A stretch of 64,000 nt of DNA from Sorangium aterium. Its GTDB lineage: Bacteria; Myxococcota_A; Polyangia; Polyangiales; Polyangiaceae. The stretch lies in the NCBI RefSeq assembly GCF_028368935.1, contig NZ_JAQNDK010000001.1:3782001-3846000 (forward strand). Direction: 5' to 3'. Under the pieces are notes generated by a model that worked only from the letters and a program-made list of their open reading frames with translations, was not told the DNA's origin and did not search any database. Both the position numbers and the translations under genes were made by a program. Below are positions 43,511 to 51,800 of the stretch, in pieces; position 1 is the first letter of the stretch, and each line of letters opens with the position of its first letter.

Positions 43511-43518
43511 CCTTGTCC

Positions 43519-43558
43519 GTCAGAAGCCGTCAGAAGCCGTCAGGAGCGGTCAGAGACT
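43519..43558. repeat. Four-copy 10-bp tandem repeat upstream of the TPR operon
   Basis: GTCAGAAGCC occurs at 43519-43528 and 43529-43538, then GTCAGGAGCG and GTCAGAGACT follow in register. The array begins 9 bp upstream of the first ATG (43510) and so probably lies in the 5' untranslated region or the promoter. A 10-bp period equals roughly one helical turn, which suits side-by-side protein binding. Confidence 0.7.
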
Positions 43559-43798
43559 GGAGCAGAAGCCGGAGAGGGCGCCGCGGCCGTCGCCTGCTTC
43601 ACGGCCCGCGCTCCCGCGCACGCCGCCTCGCCGCCGCGGGGGTCGACACCTTAAGGGGAAGAGCGCGCCACCGTCCAGCGACGACGCCGATGACCGGCGC
43701 CGTGATCTCCCAGGATCCCCGGCGCGCCCGCCGCCCGCCCGGCGACGTCACCGCGACGCCGCGGCGCTGGCCGGGGACCGCGCACGCCGCGCCGGTCA

Positions 43799-45268
43799 AT
43801 GGCAAACGAGCGAAACGAGCGGACCGGCGACGACGCCGCGTCGAAACGGATTCGATACATGGCGCATGTTACGGCTTCATGCATGACTTGCCCCCTCAAA
43901 CGCTCGGATGAAGTAGCGGCGCGAGCTCGATTGAGGCTCGACAATGTCCTGACGGACGAGCGGTCGCTCGTGGACCTGCTCCGGGTGGTCACCGTCGACG
44001 TCCACGAGGCAGCGAGCGTCGAAGAGGCGCTGCATCGCACCATCACGCACATCTGCAATCACCTCGGCTGGCCGGTTGGGCATGCGTACGTGCCGGCCGC
44101 GGACGATCCGTCTCTGCTCCTTCCCACGGCGCTCTGGCACCTGAACGATGAAGCAAAGTTCGCGACGTTCAAGGCTGTCACCGAGGCGACACAGTTCACC
44201 GCGGGGCTCGGTCTTCCCGGGAGGGTGCTCGCCTCGAAGCAGCCGGCGTGGGTGCGCAACGTCACGACGGACGCCAATTTCCCGCGCGCCAGGCTCGCGA
44301 GGAACCTGGGCGTGAAGGCGGGGTTCGCGTTCCCCGTGGTGGTCGGCGCGGACGTCGTGGCCGTGCTGGAGTTCTTCTCCGACGCCGAGCACGCGGACGA
44401 CGGGAAGTTCACCGCGACCATCGGCCGCATCGCGCGGCAGCTCGGCCGCATCTTCGAGCGCAAGCACGGGCAGGAGATGCTGAGCAGGGAGCGGGACTTC
44501 ATGGCGGCCGTCATGGACCTCGTCGACGGCCTCATCGTGGCGCTCGACGCGCAGGGCCGCATCGTCCGCACGAACAGCGCCGCCGAGCAGGCGCTGGGGA
44601 GCGCGCGGGGGCTCCGGGAGGCGCGGTTCCTCTGGGACCTCACGCCGGATCCGCGCGCGTCGGCGCAGCTCAAAGGCCTCTTCGAGCAGCTCGGCTCGGA
44701 CGGGTCGAAGAAGCAGGTGGAGGTGCCGTGGACGGCTGCAGACGGCGCCCGCCGGGTGACGGCGTGGTCGGGCGCCGTCCTGCGCGGCAGGGACGAGCGG
44801 GTCCGGTTCGTCATCATGACCGGCATCGACATGACGGAGCGCAAGCGCGCCGAGGAGGAGCGCGCGCGGCTGCAGGAGGAGGTGATCAAGGCCCAGGACG
44901 CCGCGCTGGCGAAGCTGTCCATGCCGCTCATCCCCATCCGCGACGACGTGGTGGTCGTGCCGCTCATCGGCCCGCTCGAGGCCGGGCGGGTGCGCCGCAT
45001 GATCGAGGCGCTGTCGCGCGGCATCGCGGATCGCCGCACGCGGATCGCCATCATCGACCTGACCGGCGTGGACGAGATCGATCCGCCGGCGATGGAGGCG
45101 CTGCTCGAGGCGGTGCGGGTCGCGGGCCTCCTCGGCACGCAGGTGGTCCTCACGGGGATCCGCCCCCAGGTCGCCCACCGCCTCGCCGAGCGCGGCGCGA
45201 ACATGGGCCGCTGCGCGGTGAAGAGCTCCCTCCAGAGCGGGATCGCGTTCGCGATGGCGAGCCGCTGA
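43799..45268 (+). CDS. GAF-PAS-STAS regulator (RsbR-like)
   Basis: The 489-aa protein has an N-terminal segment with CMTCPLKRSD, a GAF domain (about 55-215: LHRTITHICNHLGWPVGHAY, GLPGRVLASKQPAWV, VVAVLEFFSDAE), a PAS domain (about 230-350: VMDLVDGLIVALDAQGRIV, FVIMTGIDMTERK) and a C-terminal STAS domain (about 375-485: VVVVPLIGPLEAGR, IAIIDLTGVDEIDPPAMEAL, VVLTGIRPQVAHRL). The STAS end is like RsbR proteins of the stressosome. Of the two Thr sites phosphorylated by RsbT-type kinases, the first (usually in a DT block) is Pro here (DPPAM); the second in LTGIRP is present. No RsbT or RsbS gene is next to it. ATG 43799 is used; 43859 is an alternative. Confidence 0.85.
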   Translation: MANERNERTGDDAASKRIRYMAHVTASCMTCPLKRSDEVAARARLRLDNVLTDERSLVDLLRVVTVDVHEAASVEEALHRTITHICNHLGWPVGHAYVPAADDPSLLLPTALWHLNDEAKFATFKAVTEATQFTAGLGLPGRVLASKQPAWVRNVTTDANFPRARLARNLGVKAGFAFPVVVGADVVAVLEFFSDAEHADDGKFTATIGRIARQLGRIFERKHGQEMLSRERDFMAAVMDLVDGLIVALDAQGRIVRTNSAAEQALGSARGLREARFLWDLTPDPRASAQLKGLFEQLGSDGSKKQVEVPWTAADGARRVTAWSGAVLRGRDERVRFVIMTGIDMTERKRAEEERARLQEEVIKAQDAALAKLSMPLIPIRDDVVVVPLIGPLEAGRVRRMIEALSRGIADRRTRIAIIDLTGVDEIDPPAMEALLEAVRVAGLLGTQVVLTGIRPQVAHRLAERGANMGRCAVKSSLQSGIAFAMASR

Positions 45269-45424
45269 GCCGACCAGCGCGCCCGACGTCGGGTGTCGTC
45301 CGTCCGCAACCGGAACGGCATCCTCACTGCATGGAACAGGGACGAACGCGACACCGCCGTGCCATCGTTCCGTGCTGTAATGAGACGTTCCTGACAAACC
45401 CCTCGTTTTGCTCACATCTTTAGA

Positions 45425-45511
45425 GAAGAACTCAACAGGGAGGCGGGGAGACGGAGAGAACGGAGTGGTTTCACTCCCCGCCTCCCTGTGAATTTTCCCG
45501 AAGAACTCGAG
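45425..45511. repeat. Dispersed hairpin element, copy 2
   Basis: A perfect 16-bp stem (45435-45450 ACAGGGAGGCGGGGAG with 45474-45489) surrounds a 23-base loop. The flanks match copy 1 at 5173-5259 (AACAGGGAGGCGGGGAGACG before, a CTCGAGGGG block after). The direct repeat GAAGAACTC occurs on both sides (45425-45433 and 45500-45508). It is in the gap between the stop at 45268 and the start at 45557. Confidence 0.75.
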
Positions 45512-45556
45512 GGGATGCTTCAGGAGACGATCCCCAGAAAGGTCGGGTGCAGCGAT

Positions 45557-47068
45557 ATGCGATCGACGTCTTCTTTCTTGAAGCGATGCTCATGGGTTCG
45601 ACTGCCTCTGCTCACCGCGGCGCTCGCCATGCCCGCGTGCGCGGCCGATCTGCCGCTCGACGAGGAGGAGGGCGCGGAGGCGGAGCTCCTCGGCGAGCAC
45701 AGCGATGCGCTGTCGACGCGCGTCCGGCTCATGGCCGCCAACATCACGAGCGGCAACAACCAGAGCTACGATCCCGGGCACGGCAAGCGCATCCTGCAGG
45801 GAATCAAGCCCGACATCGCCCTGCTGCAAGAGTTCAACTACGGAGGCAACACCGCGTCCGAGATCCGCGGCTTCGTGGACGCGACGTTCGGCGCCGGGTT
45901 CAGCTACTACCGCGAGAGCGGGGCGCAGATCCCGAACGGGATCGTGAGCCGGTGGCCGATCGTGGCGTCCGGCGAGTGGGACGACACGTCGGTGAGCAAC
46001 CGGGACTTCGCGTGGGCGCGCATCGATATCCCCGGCCCCGGCCACGTGTTCGCGATCAGCGTCCACCTCCTGACCTCCAGCGCGTCGGCGCGCGACACGG
46101 AGGCGCAGGACCTCGTCTCGTTCATCGAGGCGAACGTGGCCCAGGGCGATTACCTGGTGATCGGCGGCGACTTCAACACGGGGAGCCGGACCGAGGCGTG
46201 CGTCTCGAGCCTCTCGGACGTCGTCGTCACGGCCGGGCCCTATCCCGCCGACAGGAACGGGAACGCGAACACCAACGCCGGCAGGACGAAGCCCTACGAC
46301 TGGGTGCTCGTCGACGGGGACCTGGAGGCGTACGAGACGGCCGTCGTGGTCGGCGGGAGCAGCTTCGCGAACGGCCTGGTGGCGGACACGCGCGTCTACT
46401 CGCCGCTGTCCGAGATCAGCCCCGCGCTCTCGTCGGACAGCGGCGCCTCGAACATGCAGCACATGGGCGTCGTGCGCGACTTCCTGGTCCCCGACGGCGG
46501 CGGCGGGGGCGGCAGCGGCGGGGCCGGCGGCAGCGGCGGGGCCGGCGGCAGCGGCGGGGCCGGCGGCAGCGGCGGGGCCGGCGGCAGCGGCGGGGGCACG
46601 GGCACCGCCGCCGTGATCATCAACGAGGTCCTCGCGAACGAGCCGGGCAGCAACACGGCGGGCGAGTTCGTGGAGATCGTCAATGTCGGCACGGCGGCGG
46701 CGGCCCTCGCCGGCTGGACGCTGTCGGACGGCACGTCGACGCGGCACACCTTCCCGACCGGCGCGTCGCTCGCGCCCTCGACGGCCATCGTCGTGTACGG
46801 CGGCGCGTCCGCCGTGCCGAGCGGCAGCGGGGCCGTCGCGGCGTCCACGGGGTCCTTGAACCTCGGCAACAGCGGGGACACGGTCACGCTGCGAAGCGCC
46901 TCGGGCGCGACCGTGGACACCGTCACCTACGCGAGCGGGCTCGCGGCGCAGGACGGCGTCTCGATGAACCGCAGCCCCGACGCCTCCACGGGGGTGCCGT
47001 TCGTGCTGCACAGCACCCTTGGCGCGAGCGCCTCTCCGGGCCTTCGCGCGAACGGCTCGGCGTTCTGA
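45557..47068 (+). CDS. Exonuclease/endonuclease/phosphatase lipoprotein with lamin-tail domain
   Basis: The start at 45557 (MRSTSSFLKRCSWVRLPLLT) gives a lipobox at C28 (AMPAC); the longer upstream frame begins inside the hairpin element. Residues about 50-315 form the endonuclease/exonuclease/phosphatase (DNase I-like) fold: RLMAANITSGN, IALLQEFNYGG (metal-binding Glu), IGGDFNTGS (Asp, Asn) and a C-terminal NMQHMGVVRDF with the catalytic His. The acidic partner in the usual SDH motif is Gln here. A Gly-Ser-Gly-Gly-Ala linker coded by 18-bp repeats follows, then a lamin-tail (LTD) beta-sandwich (VIINEVLANEPGSNTAGEFV, EIVN, GWTLSDG). LTD domains often accompany surface nucleases. The likely role is extracellular DNA or phosphodiester cleavage. 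Confidence 0.88.
   Translation: MRSTSSFLKRCSWVRLPLLTAALAMPACAADLPLDEEEGAEAELLGEHSDALSTRVRLMAANITSGNNQSYDPGHGKRILQGIKPDIALLQEFNYGGNTASEIRGFVDATFGAGFSYYRESGAQIPNGIVSRWPIVASGEWDDTSVSNRDFAWARIDIPGPGHVFAISVHLLTSSASARDTEAQDLVSFIEANVAQGDYLVIGGDFNTGSRTEACVSSLSDVVVTAGPYPADRNGNANTNAGRTKPYDWVLVDGDLEAYETAVVVGGSSFANGLVADTRVYSPLSEISPALSSDSGASNMQHMGVVRDFLVPDGGGGGGSGGAGGSGGAGGSGGAGGSGGAGGSGGGTGTAAVIINEVLANEPGSNTAGEFVEIVNVGTAAAALAGWTLSDGTSTRHTFPTGASLAPSTAIVVYGGASAVPSGSGAVAASTGSLNLGNSGDTVTLRSASGATVDTVTYASGLAAQDGVSMNRSPDASTGVPFVLHSTLGASASPGLRANGSAF
46508..46597 (+). repeat. 18-bp tandem repeat coding the interdomain linker
   Basis: Four perfect 18-bp units (46508-46525, 46526-46543, 46544-46561, 46562-46579) plus a partial fifth encode GGSGGA units. 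The repeat keeps the frame and is a candidate for copy-number variation between strains. Confidence 0.85.
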
Positions 47069-47424
47069 GGCGCCGCTCGGACGAGCGTGGATTGCCCCGC
47101 CGGCCCCGGGTCGCCGTGACCCGAGGCCGCCCCGAACCACGGTTGCAGAGGAGTCGATCGGGCTGGTCCCGGAGAGCGGCCAGCCGGCTCCTTCGCTCCA
47201 GATCTCCGCGACAGCCCATCGAGGTCGAGCGCCGGAGCGCCGCGCGCGCAGCCAGCACGAGCCTGCTCGCGGCCGCGCGAAGCGTATACCCAGAGGCAGG
47301 TACACAGGGTTGACGGTCGGCGCCAGGGCTCTAGAGGGTGAACCGCGTCAAGGTCGGAGGGACCTGACGTACAGCCGATCGTTCGAGACAAGCATCGTTC
47401 TCTCAATGGCAGGAGGGGTGATCC
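47069..47424. other. Gene-free stretch, 356 bp
   Basis: No supported gene or strong structure; it probably holds the promoter for the small secreted protein. A strong ribosome-binding site (AGGAGGGG, about 47412-47419) lies at its end. Confidence 0.5.
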
Positions 47425-47829
47425 ATGAGCAGGCTACGCCGCGGTCTCGCTACCCTGGCCGTCGTGTCGCTCACAGCGACGGCCGCCTATGCGCAGATGA
47501 TGATCTATGCGTACTCCGGGCCCACCACCAGGGACGGAGGGGTCACCGGGACCACCCATCGAACGTTCACCTATGTGTCGATGGGCAGATGGGAGGCACG
47601 AACAAAAAATATCTGGAGTGATGGGCTACAGGACCCCGAGCAGGTGGATTACTATCTCGAGTACGACAGAGGGCCCGGGAAGGTCTGCTTGAGCCACGAG
47701 AACCAGGGCCCGATCTGTCTCCTCGACGACGGGATCTACACGTATCGCGCGTGGCCGGGGTCCCCGAGCGCCGAGGTGAAGTGGTGGAAGCAGCAGGGGA
47801 ACGGGTACTGGCAGTCGGGGAGGCCGTGA
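47425..47829 (+). CDS. Small secreted protein, 134 aa, unknown function
   Basis: The ATG at 47425 follows AGGAGGGG with good spacing, so the start is secure. The signal peptide is MSRLRRGLATLAVVSLTATA, then AYAQ. The mature roughly 110 residues are rich in aromatic residues and Gly (YAYSGPTTRDGG, RTFTYVSMGRWEAR, VDYYLEYDRGPGKVCLSHEN, VKWWKQQGNGYWQSG) with two Cys, which could form one disulfide. It looks like a compact beta-rich exported protein. I do not recognise the family. It is convergent with the phosphatidylserine synthase gene with only 13 bases between stops. Confidence 0.78.
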   Translation: MSRLRRGLATLAVVSLTATAAYAQMMIYAYSGPTTRDGGVTGTTHRTFTYVSMGRWEARTKNIWSDGLQDPEQVDYYLEYDRGPGKVCLSHENQGPICLLDDGIYTYRAWPGSPSAEVKWWKQQGNGYWQSGRP

Positions 47830-47842
47830 TCCGCGGGCCGCG

Positions 47843-48769
47843 CTACGGCCGCTCCTCGCCTCCCCGGGCGCGCGCCGCGAGCACGGCCGGAGCGCCGCGC
47901 CGTAGCGCCGGGAGCCGCCAGAGCGACTCGACGACGCCGAGCAGGACATAGGCGCCGAGCCCCCAGGCGAGGACGAGCGCGGGCCCCCAGCGGACGGAGA
48001 GGAGCGCGCTCGATCCGAGCGCGAGCGCGATGGCCAGCAGCGTGCGGGGGCCGGGCCGGAGATCCTTGAACGAGCGGAACCGGAGCGTCGACACCATCAG
48101 CATCGAGACGAGCAGCGTCGTCGCGAGGACGGGCAGCTCGACGCCGGCGCTGCCGAGCTGCTCGTCCGCGCCGCGGTGGGTCATGACGATCGCGAGCAGG
48201 ATCCCCGCCGCGCCCGTGACAGGGAGGCCCACGATGTACCTCGCGGGCGAAGGCGGCCTGCCCGCCTCGCCCATGGAGAGGACATTGAAGCGGGCGAGCC
48301 GGATCGCGCCGCACGCGGCGAACACGGACCCGCCGAGCACGCCGGCCAGACCGAGGCGGTGGAGCGCCCACTGGTACACGAGCAGCGCCGGGGCCACGCC
48401 GAAGGAGACGAGATCGGCCAGCGAGTCGAGCTGGACCCCGAACGCGCTCTCGGTCCGGGTCATCCGCGCGACGCGGCCATCGAGCGTGTCGGCGAGCATC
48501 GCGAAGAGGATGAGGAGCGCGGCGCGCTGGAAGTCGTCGTCGGACCGCGCGGAGGCCGAGAGCCGTACCGCGTCGAAGCCGCAGAAGACCGAGGACAGCG
48601 TGATCAGGTTGGGGAGGAGGTACAGGATCCGCGGTGGCGCGGGCCGCGGCAGTCCCAGCGCCACCTCGCCGCGCCGGCGCTCGGGACGCGCCCTCGTCCG
48701 CTGCCCCGGGCCCGCGGGACACCACGGCCCGACGCCGGTGTCCCACGCTGCTCGATGATGTTCTGACAT
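47843..48769 (-). CDS. pssA: CDP-diacylglycerol-serine O-phosphatidyltransferase
   Basis: The 308-aa membrane protein carries the full CDP-alcohol phosphotransferase signature DG-x2-AR-x8-G-x3-D-x3-D (DGRVARMTRTESAFGVQLDS, then LADLVS), with about six membrane helices. IRLARFN and MGEAGRPPSPARYIVGLPV are characteristic of the PssA subgroup. It makes phosphatidylserine from CDP-diacylglycerol and L-serine, the first committed step to phosphatidylethanolamine. No decarboxylase gene is nearby. I chose the ATG at 48769 (MSEHHRAAWD); the in-frame extension to 49015 would overlap the sensor gene and is Arg-rich. A roughly 55-residue hydrophilic N-terminal extension before the first helix is longer than usual. 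Confidence 0.92.
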   Translation of the reverse strand: MSEHHRAAWDTGVGPWCPAGPGQRTRARPERRRGEVALGLPRPAPPRILYLLPNLITLSSVFCGFDAVRLSASARSDDDFQRAALLILFAMLADTLDGRVARMTRTESAFGVQLDSLADLVSFGVAPALLVYQWALHRLGLAGVLGGSVFAACGAIRLARFNVLSMGEAGRPPSPARYIVGLPVTGAAGILLAIVMTHRGADEQLGSAGVELPVLATTLLVSMLMVSTLRFRSFKDLRPGPRTLLAIALALGSSALLSVRWGPALVLAWGLGAYVLLGVVESLWRLPALRRGAPAVLAARARGGEERP

Positions 48770-48863
48770 GGTGGCGATCCCGCGGGATGAGGGCGCCGCG
48801 GCGCCACGCCGCTGCCCGACGAGCACGCCCGGCCGGGCTCGTAGTACACGAGGCCGCTCTCGT

Positions 48864-51800
48864 TCAAGCGTTTCCTGGGATATGTTCCGAGCTGTCGTCG
48901 GCCCCGCGGCGGGGCGCTGCGTCCTGGCCGCCCGCCGCCGGGGGACGCAAGGGGAGCTCCACGATGAACGTCGCTCCAGCGTTCGGTCTGCTCTCCACCC
49001 GGACGGTCCCGCCATGCGACGTCACGATCCAGCGCACCAGATACAGGCCGAGGCCGAGACCGCCGAAATTCCGCACGGACACCGCGCGCTCGAAGCGATT
49101 GAAGATCCTGGCCTGATCCTCCTCTGCTATCCCGATCCCCTGATCTCGGACGGTGATCAACGCCGAGTCCCCCTGCCTGCGCACGCCCACGTGAATGGGC
49201 TGATGCATGCCGTACTTCATCGCGTTCGACAGAAGGTTGAGCAGGACCTGCTCCAGGCGGGACCTGTCCCAGAACCCAATCACCGGCTCGTCCATGTCGA
49301 GCTCTGCCCGGCAGCCGGCCGTCGCGAGCTGCGGCGCCGCCCGCTCGACGATCTCACGGATCAGGCGGGAGAGCTCGATCGGCTCGCACGCCAGCGTCAG
49401 TCGTCCGGCGTTCAGCCTCGAGACATCGAGCAGCTCGTTCACGAGATTCCCGAGCCGCGCGCTCTGCCGATGGAGGACGCGGAGCATCGTCTCGAGCCGC
49501 GCTGGGCTCGGGTGCGCGGACGGGTCGTGGCGCAAGAGCCGCTCCATTCTCTGAATCTGCATCTGAAGCGACGTGAGCGGGGTCTTGAGCTCATGAGAGG
49601 CGATCGTGAGGAATTCGTCCCGTCGCCCGATCGCCTCCTGCGCCAGCGCGTACAGCCGGGTGTTGTCGAGCGCGAGGCCGGCGCGGCGCCCCAGCTCCTC
49701 AGCCAGCGCCAGGTCGGCGGGCCCATAACGACGCTGCGGCGCGGTCGCGAGGAGGAACATGACCCCGAGGTGTCGATCGCGCGCGCGGAGCGGAACGCGA
49801 AGGTAGGCGTGGACGCCGAGCTGCTGTAGGAGGGGCAGGGCGCGGGCGTCCCCGATCTCGGCCTCGGTCGAGGTCGCCGCCGCGGGTGACGTCAGCGCCT
49901 GACGCAGCGCCTCGATCTCTTCGAGGCGCACCCCGGAAGCGGCGGCGCCGAAGACCGCGTCGTCCTCGGAGGAGACGCTGACGAGGCACTGGTCGGAGAG
50001 CTCGGGCACCGCGAGATCGGCGACGCTGGCCAGCGTGGCGTCGTAGCCCAGCGCCATCAGCTTGCGGCTCGCCTCGGCCAGAAAGCGCTGGGCCCGCTCG
50101 GCCTGCTTGCGCTCGGTGATGTCGGTGGAGATCCCGCAGAGCGCGCGCGGCGCGGCGCCTCTGCCGAGAGGAAATTTGACCGACAGAAAGGTGCGCGGCC
50201 CATCGGAGAGCGGCAGCTCCTCCTCCCACTCCATGGGTGCTCCCACCTCGAGCACCTTCCGGTCGTGGTCACGAAGGGCTTCCGCGATCGGACCGGGAAC
50301 GATCTCCGCGTCGGTCTTCCCGAGGAGCTGCTCGCTCGGCACGCGAAACAGGTCGCACACGCGCCGATTGGCGAGCAGGAAGCGGCCCTCGCGGTCCTTC
50401 AGGTAGATGGCCGCCGCCGAGTTGTCGACGATGCCCTGGAGGATCTCTTGATGGGCCTTGAGCTCGTGCTCCGCCCGCCGCCGCTCGAAGTTCTCCTCCT
50501 CGAGATCGGAATAGAGCATGGCATTCTCCAGCGAGATCGCCGTTTGCGAGGCGAGCAGCTCGAGCACGTTGAGCCGCCCGGGGGTGAACGCGCCGGTGAC
50601 CAGGCTGTTCTCCAGGTAGAGGACGCCGAGCAGCCGGGTCTGGCGCGCGATGGGGAGGCACAGCAACGACCTCGGCCGCCTGCGCGTGAAGTACTCGTCC
50701 TCCAGGAACGGGTGCGGGGCAGCGGCGTCGTCGAGCAGCACGCGCTCGCGGCTCCGGCGAACATAGTTGAGGATCGATCGCGGGAGCGCCGCCGTCGACC
50801 CCTCGCCCAGATCGAGCGATCGCACCGCCCCCCCGCTCGCGTCGATCGCGGCCGCGGTCGAGAGACGCTCGCCCCGGACGAGGAGCACAACCCCCTCCTC
50901 GGCGCCCGCGTGCTCGACCACGACGCGCAGCAAGGTCTCGAGCAGGCGCGGCAGCTTCAGCTCTCCGGAGATGCTCTGAGAGGCCTTGACCACCGAAAGG
51001 ACGTCGAACTGCTCGGCCCGCAGCGCGAAGGTGACGGTGGGGGCGATGGGCCTGCGCTCCACGAGGTGGGGGTAGCGCTGGTCGAGCTGCTCCACCTTGG
51101 CATGGGCGCCCCAGCGGAAGTAGCCGGCGCGGGCCATCTGCAGGTAGGCGTCCGCGGCGATGGGGAGGCCGTGCGCGCGGCAGAACCCCGCGGCGAGCTC
51201 GCACGCGATGGCCTCGTGCTGGACGAACCCGTGCTCCCGCGCCGACGAGATGGCTTGCTCGTAGAGCCGGTTCGCCTCGGATTCCCGACCCAGGAGCCGG
51301 GCGATCTCGGCGCGCACCAGGGCGTGCTTGTGGAGGAAGTTCGCGGGGCAGTTGTCCGCCCACACGCCGAGCTGCCTCTCGCCCGCGAGGAGGCCCTCGG
51401 GGAGATCTCGAGGCGACGACGGCGGCTCTTCGTAGGCGGCGGCGAGCGCGAGCGTCCGATAGAAGACGAACTCGACGATCAAGGGCCCCATTTCGAACCG
51501 CCAGGCTTGCTCGGCGCTCGCGATGGTCGTCGCCGCGACCGCCTCCCTCGGGTGGCCGAGCACGAACAACGCCTGTGCTTTCAATATATAGTAGAAGCAG
51601 TGAACCCCCTCCAGATCCTTCGGATCCAGCCGCGCCTCGAAGGCCGCCTGATCCAGGACCGATCCATCGAGCATCGAGAGGCGGGCTGGCCTCCCTCGAA
51701 GCGCCTGGATCAGGCAATGAACACCGAGGAGAAATTCATGAGAGAACGCGTGACGGGCTCGGCGCACGAAGCCAAGTCGATCGTCGACCTCATGAAGGAC

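Noticed and set aside
43877-45415. Minus-strand open frames opposite the GAF-PAS-STAS gene
   Set aside because: His/Arg/Pro-rich shadows of a gene with three recognisable domains.
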